DNA of 57,648 nucleotides from contig JAQBNS010000003.1 in the NCBI GenBank assembly GCA_028288405.1, positions 1 to 57,648 on the forward strand, in the 5' to 3' direction. The stretch is from Chitinophagaceae bacterium. GTDB taxonomy: Bacteria > Bacteroidota > Bacteroidia > Cytophagales > Cytophagaceae. Below the pieces are notes generated by a model, which was not told the origin of the DNA, did not search any database, and worked only from the letters and a program-made list of their open reading frames with translations. Made by a program: the position numbers and the translations under genes. Below are positions 1 through 10,334 of this stretch, piece by piece; within the stretch, counting starts at the first letter, position 1, and each line of letters starts with the position of its first letter.

Positions 1-3000
1 TGGAGCAATGGCGCTACGACTCAAAATGTTTCCGGACTTGTTGCTGGTGCGTATTCTGTCACCATTACAGATGCCAACAGCTGTATTCAAGTACTGAATT
101 TCAACATTTCAGAACCTGCTCCCATCACTATCACATCTACCGTAACGCCTGTGTCTTGTAATAGTGGTAGCGACGGTACTATTACCCTCAACACTATTTC
201 CGGAGGTACTGCTCCGTATACATTTCTTTGGAATACAGGCGCAACGACACAAAATGTAACCGCATTAGGAGCAGGCGCTTTTTCAGTAACCATTACTGAT
301 GCCAATGGCTGTAATCAATTGTTTAATTTTAATATCACACAACCAACTCCAATAGTCATTACATCTACGATTACCAACACCACATGCAACGGTGGAAGTA
401 ACGGCACCATTACATTGAATACGGTTTCAGGCGCTACTCCTGGTTATACATTCTTATGGAGTAATGGAGCCAGTACACAAAATATTTCAGGATTAGCTGC
501 CGGTGCTTATTCGGTAACAATCACTGACGCCATTGGCTGTCCTCAACTGTTCAATTTTACGGTAACAGAACCTGCACCGATTGTTGTTACTTCTGCCATC
601 ACCAATTCAACAACCTGTGGCGGAAGCGATGGAACAATTACTTTAACTAGTATTTCAGGAGGTACTCCAACTTATACCTTCTTATGGAACAATGGAGCTA
701 CGACTCAAAATATTTCAGGCCTTGCTGCCGGTGCTTATTCCGTAACTATTACAGACGCCAACGCTTGTCCTCAAATTCTTAATTTCTCTATCAGTGACCC
801 TACCCCATTTACTGTAAATGCAATTGTTGCTGACATTACCTGTAACGGAGCGAATAATGGTTCGATTACACATACGATTACCGGAGGTACAGCACCTTTC
901 AGTATCTTATGGAATACGGGAGCTACTACGCAAAACTTATCCGGATTATCAGCCGGAGCCTATACTGTTACTATTACTGATGTAAGCAACTGTACTTTTA
1001 ATGGCAACTATACCATCAATGAACCTAGTGCCATAAGCATTACTTCCAGCACTTCTGATGTTACTACCTGCGGAGGCAGTGATGGGACGATTACGATTAA
1101 TACCGTTGCAGGTGGTACGCCAGGTTATACCTTCTTATGGAACAATGGTGCTACAACACAAAATCTTTCCGGATTATCATCGGGTAATTATACACTTACC
1201 ATTACCGACAATAACGGTTGTACTGCGATTTACAATTTCTCGATTAGTGATCCTGTAACATTTACCGTGAGTGCAGTAATTGTCGACCTGACTTGTAATG
1301 GAGCGAATAATGGATCTATTACGCATACAATCACAGGAGGTACCGCTCCATTCAATATCCTTTGGAACACCGGAGCCACGACTCAGAACCTTTCAGGACT
1401 TAGTGGAGGATCTTACACCGTGACAATTACAGATGCGACAAATTGCAGTTATAATGGTACTTATACCGTCAACGAACCAAGCGCTATAAGTATTACATCT
1501 AATGTAAGCGATGTAACAACATGTGGAGGAAGCGACGGAGCCATTGATTTACTGACGGTAACCGGTGGCACTGCTCCATACACTTTCCTTTGGAGCAATG
1601 GCGCAACGACTCAAAATCTTTCAGGACTTATCGCGGGTGCATATTCTGTAACCGTGACAGATGCAAATGGTTGTCCTGCCTCGGTATTTAATTTCACGGT
1701 ATCAGATCCAGTGCCTTACACTGTTACAGATGTAATTACGAATGTAACCTGCAACGGCAGTTCGAACGGTGCAATCACCCTGACCATTGTGGGGGGAGCC
1801 ACACCCTTTACTATACTTTGGAGTAACGGAGCAATAACGCAAAATGTAAATGGCCTTATAGCAGGTAACTATTCTGTTACTATTACCGATGCCGGTGGTT
1901 GTAGTTTTACAGGAAATTATACGGTAACGGAACCGCTTGCCATTAGCATTACCTCTGCAACAACAGATGTGACCTGCAACGCAGGCTCGAATGGATCAAT
2001 AGATATACTTACTGTATCAGGAGGAATATCTCCTTATACATTTTTATGGAACACCGGAGCAAGTACTCAAAATGTAACGGCTTTGTCTGCAGGAAACTAT
2101 TCTGTAGTCATTACAGATGCAAACGGTTGTCCTCAATCCTTTAACTTTACTATCAATGAACCGGCAGCCATTGCTGCTATAGCTTCTGTTACCAATCCTA
2201 CAACATGTGGAGGAAATGACGGTACAATAACCATTAATACAATCAGCGGAGGAACCTCGCCTTATAACTTCGCATGGAACAATGGTGCTACGACTCAAAA
2301 TATAAGTGCATTGATTGCCGGTAACTATACGTTAACCATCACAGATGCGAACGGGTGCTCCCAAATTTTCAACTATGCCGTTTCTGATCCCACACCATTT
2401 ACTGTAACACCTACTCTTACACAAGTGTTGTGTAATGGAGCTACAACCGGAGCCATCAATCTTGCTATTACAGGGGGAACTGCTCCATTTACGATTCTAT
2501 GGAATAATGGAGCTACGACTCAAAATATAACTACCCTATCTGCAGGAACCTATATAGTGTCCATTACAGATGCCGGAGGATGTACATTTAATGCGAACTA
2601 TTCCATTACAGAACCGGCTCCAATTTCAGTGGTATCGTCTGTAACCAATACAAGCAATTGTGCAACAAGTGATGGAGCCATCGATCTGACTGCTGTTTCA
2701 GGAGGTACGCCTGCATACAGCTTTTTATGGAGCAATGGAGCTACCACACAAAACATTTCCGCATTAGCGGCAAGCGCTTATTCTGTAACCATTACAGATG
2801 CAAATGCCTGTACCAATGTGTTAAATTTTGCAATAAGCAATCCTGCTGCCTTTACGGTTACTCCTACTATTATTAACTTAAGTTGTGGAAGTGCTTCCAG
2901 CGGTTCGATTACTCTTACCATTGCAGGAACCGTTCTTCCGCCATTGAATATTCTTTGGAATACAGGTGCTACTACAGCCGCTATATCAGGACTTACAGCC

Positions 3001-4323
3001 GGTAACTACACTGTTGATATCAGTGATGCCAGTGGTTGCAGCTTTAATGGAAGTTATACGATTACACAACCGAGCAGTGTAGACACTGCTTCGATCATAG
3101 ATACAAAAACGCCTGTACGTTGTCCGGGAAGCAATGAAGGCAGTATCGTTCTTAGCAATGTGAATGGAGGAGTATCACCTTATACTTATACCTTAAACGG
3201 AATTAGTTCTCCTATACCAAGCTTCGATACTTTAACCGGTGGTAATTATACCATGACGATCGTTGATGCCAACGGCTGTACATTCTATCATAGCTTTACT
3301 ATTTTCGAACCTGCACCTATCGCCTATAGTGTTTCTACTACACAGGCTATTTGTACCAACAATAACGGATCATTGACTTTCGGTCCTGTAACTGGCGGAA
3401 CACCAACCTACCTGTATAGTATCGATAGCGGATTAACCTATAGCGCGCAAACTGTCTATAGTGGTTTAGCACCGGATACATTCAATGTCTTTGTACAGGA
3501 CGCGAACCTGTGTACCTATGGGTATGCCGTTCCTGTCGTTCAAAAGCCAGGCCCGATCCCTTATTTCAGAATCATACCTCCAACTTGTAACGGTGGTGAT
3601 AACGGAGCCATAGTTATTGACTCCTTATTGGGTGGAGTATTTCCATTTACGTTTTATATGAACGGAGATGACAGAGGTTCTTCAAAAGTATTTACAGATC
3701 TAAGTTCCGGTAGCCATTATTTTATAATAGAAGATCAAGAATGCGCTTACACCATCAATGATTATTTCCTGTACGATTACACCTCTTTTAATTACGACAC
3801 AATAAATGATAGTTCGTATGTCTATGTACCACAGCCGGCGCCAATTACAGCCTCTGTACTTTATACAGATACCTATAACAAAGCATCTACCGGTATTGCC
3901 GTAGTTTATAATATTACAGGCGGTACTTCCCCTTACCAATATTCTTTAGATACGACATCCGGATATATTCCTTTAACAGATACTTTAATTTCGCTTACAG
4001 GATTAGACAAGGGTTATTATAAAGTTTTCTTACAGGATACGAATCAGTGTAAGGTAGAATTGACGGTGCACATCAAAGTAGGATTCTTCATTCCTAATCT
4101 GATCACACCAAACAGTGATGGACAGAACGATTACTTTGAAATCATGGCTTTGCCTTTGCATTCTACCCTTTCTATCTATAATAGCTGGAACGATCGGGTT
4201 TACTACGACACCAACTACAACAACTCCTGGGAAGCCAAAGAGATGTCGGATGGCATTTATTACTATGAGCTCTCGTTACCCGACGGGAAACATTATAAAG
4301 GATGGTTACAAGTACTGCGGTAA
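1..4323 (+). CDS. SprB-repeat surface adhesin with type B T9SS sorting domain (5' partial)
   Basis: The reading frame is open from base 1, so the gene starts before the window; the first ATG at 151 lies inside a repeat and is not a start. About 17 tandem repeats of 75-77 residues follow a partial one. Each is built on a pattern like TC.G..G.I.....GG..PY.FLW..GATTQN....L.AG.Y.V.ITDA..C, with two cysteines per unit, matching SprB/PKD-like repeats of gliding adhesins. The last four units are degenerate. The final ~75 residues (from FIPNLITPNSDGQNDYF) are the gliding-motility-associated C-terminal domain, used for export by the type IX system and anchoring at the surface. Likely a cell-surface adhesin. 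It ends 7 bases before the convergent acyl-CoA reductase gene, with no clear terminator between them. Confidence 0.93.
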   Translation, partial: WSNGATTQNVSGLVAGAYSVTITDANSCIQVLNFNISEPAPITITSTVTPVSCNSGSDGTITLNTISGGTAPYTFLWNTGATTQNVTALGAGAFSVTITDANGCNQLFNFNITQPTPIVITSTITNTTCNGGSNGTITLNTVSGATPGYTFLWSNGASTQNISGLAAGAYSVTITDAIGCPQLFNFTVTEPAPIVVTSAITNSTTCGGSDGTITLTSISGGTPTYTFLWNNGATTQNISGLAAGAYSVTITDANACPQILNFSISDPTPFTVNAIVADITCNGANNGSITHTITGGTAPFSILWNTGATTQNLSGLSAGAYTVTITDVSNCTFNGNYTINEPSAISITSSTSDVTTCGGSDGTITINTVAGGTPGYTFLWNNGATTQNLSGLSSGNYTLTITDNNGCTAIYNFSISDPVTFTVSAVIVDLTCNGANNGSITHTITGGTAPFNILWNTGATTQNLSGLSGGSYTVTITDATNCSYNGTYTVNEPSAISITSNVSDVTTCGGSDGAIDLLTVTGGTAPYTFLWSNGATTQNLSGLIAGAYSVTVTDANGCPASVFNFTVSDPVPYTVTDVITNVTCNGSSNGAITLTIVGGATPFTILWSNGAITQNVNGLIAGNYSVTITDAGGCSFTGNYTVTEPLAISITSATTDVTCNAGSNGSIDILTVSGGISPYTFLWNTGASTQNVTALSAGNYSVVITDANGCPQSFNFTINEPAAIAAIASVTNPTTCGGNDGTITINTISGGTSPYNFAWNNGATTQNISALIAGNYTLTITDANGCSQIFNYAVSDPTPFTVTPTLTQVLCNGATTGAINLAITGGTAPFTILWNNGATTQNITTLSAGTYIVSITDAGGCTFNANYSITEPAPISVVSSVTNTSNCATSDGAIDLTAVSGGTPAYSFLWSNGATTQNISALAASAYSVTITDANACTNVLNFAISNPAAFTVTPTIINLSCGSASSGSITLTIAGTVLPPLNILWNTGATTAAISGLTAGNYTVDISDASGCSFNGSYTITQPSSVDTASIIDTKTPVRCPGSNEGSIVLSNVNGGVSPYTYTLNGISSPIPSFDTLTGGNYTMTIVDANGCTFYHSFTIFEPAPIAYSVSTTQAICTNNNGSLTFGPVTGGTPTYLYSIDSGLTYSAQTVYSGLAPDTFNVFVQDANLCTYGYAVPVVQKPGPIPYFRIIPPTCNGGDNGAIVIDSLLGGVFPFTFYMNGDDRGSSKVFTDLSSGSHYFIIEDQECAYTINDYFLYDYTSFNYDTINDSSYVYVPQPAPITASVLYTDTYNKASTGIAVVYNITGGTSPYQYSLDTTSGYIPLTDTLISLTGLDKGYYKVFLQDTNQCKVELTVHIKVGFFIPNLITPNSDGQNDYFEIMALPLHSTLSIYNSWNDRVYYDTNYNNSWEAKEMSDGIYYYELSLPDGKHYKGWLQVLR
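154..3560 (+). repeat. Coding tandem repeats with 453-base superperiod
   Basis: The basic unit is ~225-231 bases. Units alternate between two protein types. Type A begins TCGGSDG, has Y.FLW and ends SDP; type B begins TCNGANNG, has F.ILW and ends EP. Cysteine codons opening type A units fall at 616, 1069 and 1522, and those opening type B units at 841 and 1294, giving an exact 453-base higher-order period (the next type B unit at 1750 is 456 bases on, from one extra residue). Synonymous sites differ widely between units, so this is not a very recent expansion. Confidence 0.85.
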
Positions 4324-4330
4324 GAGCAGA

Positions 4331-5329
4331 CTAGAGATTCAATAAAAATTCCATCGTATCTACACCGTCAGCATAATCTGAAATTGAAGGACTTTGTGCT
4401 TGTCCAAATGGAACTGCACCGTCGATCAACTCTGGCCTGGAAACAATGCATTGTATATTTTCCCGTTCTGCTTCCAATTTCAATTGCAATTGGTTGATGT
4501 TTTTATAGAACTCATAATACAACACCCCGATCGGAGATGCCAGGTGTTCGTCTTCCTTTAGTATCAATACCAGGTTATCAAAAAAAGGAATGTGATTTAA
4601 GTAATAGACAGAACGATTGTAATCGTAATTGTTAGCAAACTTATTGTGTGTTTTTACTTTTTCAAATTCTTCAAACACACGAAGAACAGGTTCGGGAGAA
4701 CCACCTTCCGGTATAAAAACTTTTGACACATTACGACAGCCCAATCCAAAATAAGTGAATACATCTTTACCCAATTCACGCAATTCCTCATCCGTTTCAT
4801 TGCCTGACAGGACAGCTACCGACGTTCTGTTCTTACGAATGATATGAGGCCATTTGGCAAAATAATAATGGAAATACCTTGATGTATTGCCACTGCCTGT
4901 CGCAATCACCGCATCTACATTTTCTATTTTCTCTACCCACTCTACCCGACTGGCCACCTCCGGATTGATCGATTGAATAAGCGATAACATATATTCAGGA
5001 AGTAATCGATCCTGAGAACTTCTTTTAGCTTTTACTTTATGTCCCGCAGCCAATACACACAATACATCATGAAAACCTGCGAAAGGAATATTACCAGCCA
5101 TCACAAGACCTACTGTTTTAGGAATGGGAGGTACCGAAACAGAATAATGGCTAAGCCATTCTTTTACCGCTTCAGGTTGCAGCATTTTCACCCAACCATC
5201 AAAAGCTAATTTTATATTTTCCGGAGTAAACCATGGATTATTGGCGTAAATACCCGCCGTCCATTCATTTAATTGGCCTTCATCCAATTTGGCCAACTTT
5301 TCACCTAGAGCTATGATCCAATTATTCAT
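4331..5329 (-). CDS. Acyl-CoA reductase, LuxC family
   Basis: 332 residues, matching the LuxC-type acyl-CoA reductase family (NAD(P)H-dependent reduction of an activated acyl group to the aldehyde). An aldehyde-dehydrogenase-like fold is indicated by VMAGNIPFAGFHD near residue 77 (nucleotide-binding region) and by the catalytic-cysteine segment FTYFGLGCRNVSK. The protein is shorter than marine LuxC (~480 residues), as is usual for the Bacteroidota version. There are no luxAB, luxD or luxE genes nearby, so bioluminescence is not implied; a role in fatty aldehyde or lipid metabolism is inferred. It is divergent from the ferredoxin gene, with a 135-base shared promoter region. Confidence 0.85.
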   Translation of the reverse strand: MNNWIIALGEKLAKLDEGQLNEWTAGIYANNPWFTPENIKLAFDGWVKMLQPEAVKEWLSHYSVSVPPIPKTVGLVMAGNIPFAGFHDVLCVLAAGHKVKAKRSSQDRLLPEYMLSLIQSINPEVASRVEWVEKIENVDAVIATGSGNTSRYFHYYFAKWPHIIRKNRTSVAVLSGNETDEELRELGKDVFTYFGLGCRNVSKVFIPEGGSPEPVLRVFEEFEKVKTHNKFANNYDYNRSVYYLNHIPFFDNLVLILKEDEHLASPIGVLYYEFYKNINQLQLKLEAERENIQCIVSRPELIDGAVPFGQAQSPSISDYADGVDTMEFLLNL

Positions 5330-5392
5330 AGTGCAATATTACATCATACAGAGAACAATATCCGGGCTAATTCTGTTTTGATGATGAAAATG

Positions 5393-5424
5393 TTTGTTTA
5401 GCTACCATTTTGTGGCTAATTTTG
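5393..5424 (+). promoter_or_regulatory. Bacteroidota-type promoter of the ferredoxin gene
   Basis: TAATTTTG at 5417-5424 fits the TAnnTTTG -7 box of the Bacteroidota primary sigma factor. A TTTG at 5393-5396 sits 20 bases upstream as the -33 box. The ATG follows about 40 bases after the -7 box. Confidence 0.55.
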
Positions 5425-5464
5425 CATTCTAGTTTATCAATAGCATTTAAAATAAAGAAAGACT

Positions 5465-5812
5465 ATGGCGATAATAATTACCGACGAGTGTATCAACTGC
5501 GGAGCCTGCGAACCAGAGTGTCCGAATACAGCTATATACGAAGGAGGTATAGAATGGAACTATGCAGGAGGAACTGCATTGACTGAAGTACCTTTGGAAG
5601 ATGGAAGCACCATGGATGCAAGAACATCACAGGAACCTGTTTCTAATGAATTTTATTATATCGTTCCTAACAAGTGTACAGAGTGCACCGGTTTTCATGA
5701 AGAACCTCAATGTGCTGCTGTATGTCCGGTAGATTGTTGCGTTGCCGATCCTGACAATGTGGAATCTAAAGACGAACTACAAGCTAAAAAGGCTTGGCTA
5801 CACGCTGAGTAG
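5465..5812 (+). CDS. 4Fe-4S dicluster ferredoxin
   Basis: 115 residues. Two cysteine clusters are visible: [13 protein letters not shown] near residues 10-22, and CTEC...[10 protein letters not shown] in the second half with an insertion between its first cysteines, as in Alvin-type 2[4Fe-4S] ferredoxins. It is a soluble low-potential electron carrier. The pairing with a divergent acyl-CoA reductase is often seen in Bacteroidota and may be functional, but the electron partner cannot be told from sequence. A strong terminator follows directly. Confidence 0.92.
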   Translation: MAIIITDECINCGACEPECPNTAIYEGGIEWNYAGGTALTEVPLEDGSTMDARTSQEPVSNEFYYIVPNKCTECTGFHEEPQCAAVCPVDCCVADPDNVESKDELQAKKAWLHAE

Positions 5813-5831
5813 CCTACAATACTCTATAAAA

Positions 5832-5869
5832 CAGTCCGTTAACATCTCGTTGACGGACTGTTTTTTTTT
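5832..5869 (+). terminator. Rho-independent terminator after ferredoxin
   Basis: A 12-bp stem (CAGTCCGTTAAC / GTTGACGGACTG, one mismatch) with a 5-base loop is followed by nine T. It ends ferredoxin transcription ahead of pgk. Confidence 0.92.
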
Positions 5870-5919
5870 ATGCTCAGTAGTCTTTAACTTTAGGACTTAA
5901 CGCTATTAAAAACGTTTGT

Positions 5920-7107
5920 ATGAAGACTATTGATCAATTCAATTTTTCTGGCAAAAAAGCCCTTGTTCGTGTAGATTTCAACGTGCCGTTGAATGATAAA
6001 TTCGAAGTGACCGATGAGACCCGTCTGAAAGCTGTGCTTCCAACGGTATCTAAAATATTGAAAGACGGAGGATCTGTGATTCTGATGTCACACCTGGGAA
6101 GACCTAAAGGTGGACCGGAAGATAAATTCTCTTTAAAGCATGTCATTCCTTCTCTTGAAAAACTGTTCGGTAAAAAAATAGCTTTCGCTTCAGACTGTAT
6201 CGGATCTGTTGCCGAAGCAGAAGCCGCTAAATTAAAGCCAGGTGATATCCTTCTATTGGAGAACCTACGTTTTTATAAAGAAGAAGAAAAAGGAGACGAA
6301 GCTTTTGCCGGCAAATTAGCAAAGCTTGGAGATGTATATGTAAACGATGCCTTCGGTACAGCCCACAGAGCACATGCTTCTACAGCCATCATCGCCAAAT
6401 TCTTCAAAGATAAATTCTGTGGTTATGTGATGCAAGCAGAAATCGACAATGCCTTGAAATTATTGAACGGTGGCGAAAAACCAGTAACTGCTGTTATGGG
6501 AGGTTCTAAAATCTCTGATAAAATCATGGTCATTGAAAACTTGATTGACAGAGTAGACAACCTGATCATCGGTGGTGGAATGTCTTATACTTTTGCTAAA
6601 GCATTGGGTGGTTCGATTGGAAAGTCATTATGTGAAAACGATAAATTAGACCTTGCACTTTCCTTGATTGAAAAAGCAAAAGCAAAAGGAGTGAATTTGA
6701 TTCTGCCAGTTGATAACGTCATTGCAGACGACTTCAATAACAATGCGAAAACACAAGTAGTGGGACGCGGCATGATTCCTGACGGATGGGAAGGATTGGA
6801 CATCGGACCGGAAAGCCGAAAACTATTTAGCGAAACAGTATTGAATTCTAAAACCATTTTGTGGAACGGACCAATGGGCGTGTTTGAATTTCCAAACTTT
6901 GCTCACGGTACAGTAGCCATTGCAAACGCCGTAAAAGACGCTACGAAAAAAGGGGCCTTCTCTTTGATCGGTGGTGGTGACTCTGCTGCAGCGATCAATA
7001 ACCTGGGTTTTGGTGACGATGTGTCTTATGTCTCTACAGGCGGAGGAGCCTTATTGGAATACATGGAAGGCAAACCATTGCCGGGTGTGGTAGCATTGGA
7101 AAATTAG
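5920..7107 (+). CDS. pgk: Phosphoglycerate kinase
   Basis: 395 residues, full length. It interconverts 1,3-bisphosphoglycerate + ADP and 3-phosphoglycerate + ATP in glycolysis and gluconeogenesis. Family signatures visible are the N-terminal [10 protein letters not shown], the substrate segment [19 protein letters not shown], the nucleotide region WNGPMGVFE and the C-terminal GGGDSAAA. It stands alone between a terminator upstream and a strong terminator downstream. Its TAG stop runs straight into a TGAAAAC-type repeat array. Confidence 0.98.
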   Translation: MKTIDQFNFSGKKALVRVDFNVPLNDKFEVTDETRLKAVLPTVSKILKDGGSVILMSHLGRPKGGPEDKFSLKHVIPSLEKLFGKKIAFASDCIGSVAEAEAAKLKPGDILLLENLRFYKEEEKGDEAFAGKLAKLGDVYVNDAFGTAHRAHASTAIIAKFFKDKFCGYVMQAEIDNALKLLNGGEKPVTAVMGGSKISDKIMVIENLIDRVDNLIIGGGMSYTFAKALGGSIGKSLCENDKLDLALSLIEKAKAKGVNLILPVDNVIADDFNNNAKTQVVGRGMIPDGWEGLDIGPESRKLFSETVLNSKTILWNGPMGVFEFPNFAHGTVAIANAVKDATKKGAFSLIGGGDSAAAINNLGFGDDVSYVSTGGGALLEYMEGKPLPGVVALEN

Positions 7108-7108
7108 A

Positions 7109-7217
7109 AAACTGAGTTCTGAAAACTGAAATCAGATTTGAATAAGGAATAAAACTAAAAGGTCCGTTTTTACAAAAACGGACCTTTTTAGTTTCAGTTT
7201 TCTGATCTCAGCTCTCT
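7109..7217. repeat. Inverted pair of TGAAAAC-theme heptamer repeats around the pgk terminator
   Basis: The left arm, 7109-7136, reads in 7-base steps (AAAACTG AGTTCTG, then AAAACTG AAATCAG). The right arm, 7190-7217, is its near inverse (TTTCAGTTTTCTGATCTCAG). The pgk terminator sits exactly between the arms. The array starts immediately after the pgk TAG stop. Confidence 0.7.
7153..7192. terminator. Terminator after pgk
   Basis: A long near-perfect stem (AACTAAAAGGTCCGTTTTT with its complement) has a 2-base loop. The A and T tracts on both sides let it act in either direction. Confidence 0.88.
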
Positions 7218-7448
7218 CTCTTAACATTCCTCCCCTTCATTTAATCGTTCCTTCACTCTTCCTTAAACAAGCCTTAATGAAGCCGTGCTATATTTGTACA
7301 TACAAAAGCGACAAAAGAGTTATATACGAATGATCTCTTCACAATTTTTTATTTTTTCTATTCTAATTCAACACGATTGAGTCTCCGTCCTAATTCCTGC
7401 AAGGAGATTGGGATGGAGCTTTTATAGAGGTATGAGGAACGGAGATTC
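7218..7448. other. Intergenic stretch between pgk repeats and the 2-hydroxyacid dehydrogenase
   Basis: AT-rich and without a credible gene. It holds a weak inverted pattern around 7381-7415 (GTCTCCGTCC / GGGATGGAG). Its right end, from about 7435, is the GAGGAGC-theme repeat that continues into the 3' end of the next gene. Confidence 0.5.
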
Positions 7449-7474
7449 CTAGCTCCTTGCTCCTAGCTCGTCCC
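7435..7474 (-). repeat. GAGGAGC-theme heptamer repeat overlapping a gene's 3' end
   Basis: On the minus strand this reads GGGACGA GCTAGGA, then GCAAGGA GCTAGGA, a clean 7-base period. It encodes the last residues and supplies the TAG stop of the dehydrogenase gene. Related arrays lie at 15152-15213, 52216-52272 and 52968-53000. Confidence 0.72.
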
Positions 7475-8420
7475 TTTTCATCTCCCACTCTTTAATGTTC
7501 TCGATGATTCCCCAAACCAATCGTTCTCTCGACTCTTTGGCAGCCCAAGCAGTATGAGGAGTTAACAACAAGCGGTCTTTCAATATGGGATCCAATAAAG
7601 GACTTTGCGATTGTAAAGGTTCTTGAGCGTAAACATCCAGTGCCGCTAAAGCTATTTTATTTTCCTTCAAGGCTTGACACAAATCTTCTTCTACCACGAT
7701 ACCTCCTCTACCGGCATTATGTAGAATGGCTGTGGGTTTCATAATACTCAGGGCTACATAATCCAGCAGACCTTTTGTTTGTGCATTGAGAGGAGCATGC
7801 ACCGATAATACATCCGAACTGGTCAGCAGTTCTTGCCATTCTACTCTTCTGTAATCGGGATCGTTATGTTTTCCTGAAGTAGAATAATAAATCACTTCAC
7901 AGCCTAAGGCATTCGCTATAACGGCCACCTGACGGCCTATCTCTCCCAGCCCAATGATACCGAATACTTTTCCTTTGAGTTCGAAAATCTCTTCGTGTAT
8001 GTAGGTAAACATTCCTCCTCTGGAATAGGAACCGTTCTTTACATACGTATCTAAAAAAGGTAAACGATGAACGAGTGATAAAATAGCCGCCATCGTTTGT
8101 TGCGCAACGCCGTAAGTGGAATAACCTTTTACATTTTTCACCGGAATATTTCGCTTGGCAGCCGCGTCCGAATCAACATTGTTAACGCCTGTTGCCGCTA
8201 CACAAATTAATTGAAGATCGGCTGCCTGTGTCAGATCAGAAGCCGTCAGTACGACTTTGTTTGTCACTACAATATTGGCTTGTACAATGCGTGAAGCAAC
8301 TTCCTCTGGTTTCGTGTGCATGTGTACCTGAACTTCTCCCCATGTATTGAGATTCTTCAATGCTTCTACCTGGCCCAATGTCTCTGCATCGAGTACCACG
8401 ATACGGTATTTTTTTTCCAT
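7449..8420 (-). CDS. D-2-hydroxyacid dehydrogenase (NAD-dependent, glycerate dehydrogenase-like)
   Basis: 323 residues, typical for the family, which reversibly reduces 2-keto acids to D-2-hydroxy acids with NAD(P)H. The nucleotide fold has GxGxxG at 157-162 (GLGEIG). The catalytic triad is visible: Arg238 in HNAGRGG, Glu267 in YAQEP and His289 in LTPHTAW. Substrate cannot be fixed; hydroxypyruvate/glycerate is the common guess. It lies 21 bases downstream of recQ on the same strand and is probably the last gene of that unit. Its last residues (ELGARS) and stop codon come from an intergenic heptamer repeat, so the original C-terminus was probably a little different. Confidence 0.88.
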   Translation of the reverse strand: MEKKYRIVVLDAETLGQVEALKNLNTWGEVQVHMHTKPEEVASRIVQANIVVTNKVVLTASDLTQAADLQLICVAATGVNNVDSDAAAKRNIPVKNVKGYSTYGVAQQTMAAILSLVHRLPFLDTYVKNGSYSRGGMFTYIHEEIFELKGKVFGIIGLGEIGRQVAVIANALGCEVIYYSTSGKHNDPDYRRVEWQELLTSSDVLSVHAPLNAQTKGLLDYVALSIMKPTAILHNAGRGGIVVEEDLCQALKENKIALAALDVYAQEPLQSQSPLLDPILKDRLLLTPHTAWAAKESRERLVWGIIENIKEWEMKRDELGARS

Positions 8421-8441
8421 TCAATTCATCTTAAGAATAAG

Positions 8442-10334
8442 CTATTTCAATTTCCAACTTAATCCTTCTCTTACAATCGCTCCTTTATCTTCGAGTATCC
8501 TCAGTAATTCCAGTATCTCTTGTTCTCCGGATTGAGGAAGCTTAACCAACAAACTATCGATGGATAAAGGTTCTACAGACAAACAATCCAACACATCCTG
8601 ATCAGTAACAACTACACCTTTTTTCTTATGCTCCAGGCAATGGTCACAGATGCCACATACATTTGCATTGTGTTCACCAAAGTACTCAACGAGCTGAGCT
8701 GACCGGCATCTTGATTGACTGGAAACGTAATGAATAACCGTCTGCACTTTTTGCAGCAATAGTTTCTTTCGTTGTTCTAAAAATAACTCGTCGACAAATA
8801 ATGTTTCTGTTTCTTGTCGCGGTTGTAGATAGGTAACAGAAGGTTGATCCAATGCGGGCGCATAATAAATGATGCCTGCTTTGTGCATGTATTGCAGCAA
8901 GCGAATCACTTCCGATTTACCGGTGTGAATAGCTGTTGCAATTTTATCTTCATGAACAAAAATCATATTGTTGTACAACTCTCCACCAAACTGTCTCAAC
9001 AACCATTTGATGATCGGATCACACAATTCATTTTTCAATTGAAACTCGTACAAGTCATGATAAGACACGCGTACTTGTACGCGAGAGGTTTCAAACATCG
9101 CTCCATTGAACTGCAGGTACTCCATGCGCTCCAACCAACGAAACGTCTTAGCGATATCGAAAGCATTTAACTTGCTGTAGGTAGCAAAGGCATCGAGACC
9201 CAAGGGAAAGGTATCGTCTTTGCCACTGCCAACGGCCAATTGAAAATAATTGCCTAGGAAATGGTAAACTTTACGGATCAAGTCTGCTTCGGGAATAGAA
9301 GAATCTATACGCTCCGTCAAATTCAGTATATCTGAATTATCATATAATAAAACTGCATAGGCTTTTTTACCGTCACGTCCTGCCCTTCCTGCTTCCTGGT
9401 AATACGATTCTAAATCATCGGGTAAATCTACGTGCACGACAAAACGTACATCCCCTTTGTCGATGCCCATACCGAAGGCATTGGTAGCGACCATGACTTG
9501 CACATAACCCTTCATCCAGTCGTTTTGCATCTGCGTACGCTGTGCGGCATCCATGCCTGCATGATAAGCACCGGCCTTTATTCCCTGTGTGCTGAGGAAT
9601 CTGGCTAGCTCCACCGTCTTGCGGCGACTGCGTACATAGACTAAACCTGTTCCCGCAGCACCTTTTATAATCGATACTAATTTTTCTTTTTTGCCTTCCA
9701 GTTTAAAAACGCTGTAAGATAAATTGTCACGGATGTAACTGTTGACCTGAACCTGTGGTGCATTAAGGTGCAGGCAATCGATAATGTCTTGCTGTACCTG
9801 CAACGTAGCGGTAGCCGTAAGAGCCATGAAAGGCACCTCAGGTAACAAATACTTTAACTCCCCTATTTCCTGATAAGCCGGTCTGAAGTCGTGTCCCCAT
9901 TGCGAGATACAGTGTGCTTCGTCAACGGCAACCAATGATATTTTTAAATACTTGAGACGATCAAGAAAACGTTCGGAACGTAAGCGTTCGGGAGAAACAT
10001 ATAAAAATTTATACAAGCCATTGACCGCACTGTCCATAATCGTTTCCTGCACCCTACGATCCATACCGGAAAACAGACAAGCAGAAGGAACGTGCTTTTG
10101 TTGCAGGCGATCGATTTGATCTTTCATCAAAGCGATCAATGGAGAGATGACCAGACACAAGCCGTCCATGGCAATACCGGGCACCTGGTAACAAATGGAT
10201 TTACCACCACCGGTAGGCATGAGCACAAGACTGTCCTTCCCCGTCATCGCAGCGTTGATCACTGTTTCCTGGCCGGAGCGAAAGGCATCGTAGCCCCATA
10301 CGCGATGAAGGATCTCAACCGTTGTCTCGCTCAT
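8442..10334 (-). CDS. recQ: ATP-dependent DNA helicase, RecQ family
   Basis: 630 residues. 3'-5' helicase for recombination and fork repair. Motifs: Walker A MPTGGGKS at 39-46, DEAH at 138-141, and the helicase C-terminal motif [10 protein letters not shown]. The RQC zinc site is four cysteines (C543, C560, C563, C566). Only about 60 residues follow it, too few for a full HRDC domain, so this is the shorter RecQ form. The ATG directly abuts the TAA of the upstream serine hydrolase gene, suggesting translational coupling although the functions are unrelated. Confidence 0.94.
   Translation of the reverse strand: MSETTVEILHRVWGYDAFRSGQETVINAAMTGKDSLVLMPTGGGKSICYQVPGIAMDGLCLVISPLIALMKDQIDRLQQKHVPSACLFSGMDRRVQETIMDSAVNGLYKFLYVSPERLRSERFLDRLKYLKISLVAVDEAHCISQWGHDFRPAYQEIGELKYLLPEVPFMALTATATLQVQQDIIDCLHLNAPQVQVNSYIRDNLSYSVFKLEGKKEKLVSIIKGAAGTGLVYVRSRRKTVELARFLSTQGIKAGAYHAGMDAAQRTQMQNDWMKGYVQVMVATNAFGMGIDKGDVRFVVHVDLPDDLESYYQEAGRAGRDGKKAYAVLLYDNSDILNLTERIDSSIPEADLIRKVYHFLGNYFQLAVGSGKDDTFPLGLDAFATYSKLNAFDIAKTFRWLERMEYLQFNGAMFETSRVQVRVSYHDLYEFQLKNELCDPIIKWLLRQFGGELYNNMIFVHEDKIATAIHTGKSEVIRLLQYMHKAGIIYYAPALDQPSVTYLQPRQETETLFVDELFLEQRKKLLLQKVQTVIHYVSSQSRCRSAQLVEYFGEHNANVCGICDHCLEHKKKGVVVTDQDVLDCLSVEPLSIDSLLVKLPQSGEQEILELLRILEDKGAIVREGLSWKLK

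Noticed and set aside
154..3560. Regular ~226-base repeats as a CRISPR or DNA satellite
   Set aside because: The repeats are conserved as protein with diverged third positions, in one open frame; there are no short identical repeats with unique spacers.
151..4323. ATG at 151 as the adhesin start
   Set aside because: The frame is open to base 1 and upstream codons encode another SprB repeat, so the gene enters from outside the window.
4331..5812. A bioluminescence locus
   Set aside because: Only a LuxC-like reductase and a ferredoxin are present; luxA, luxB, luxD and luxE are absent.
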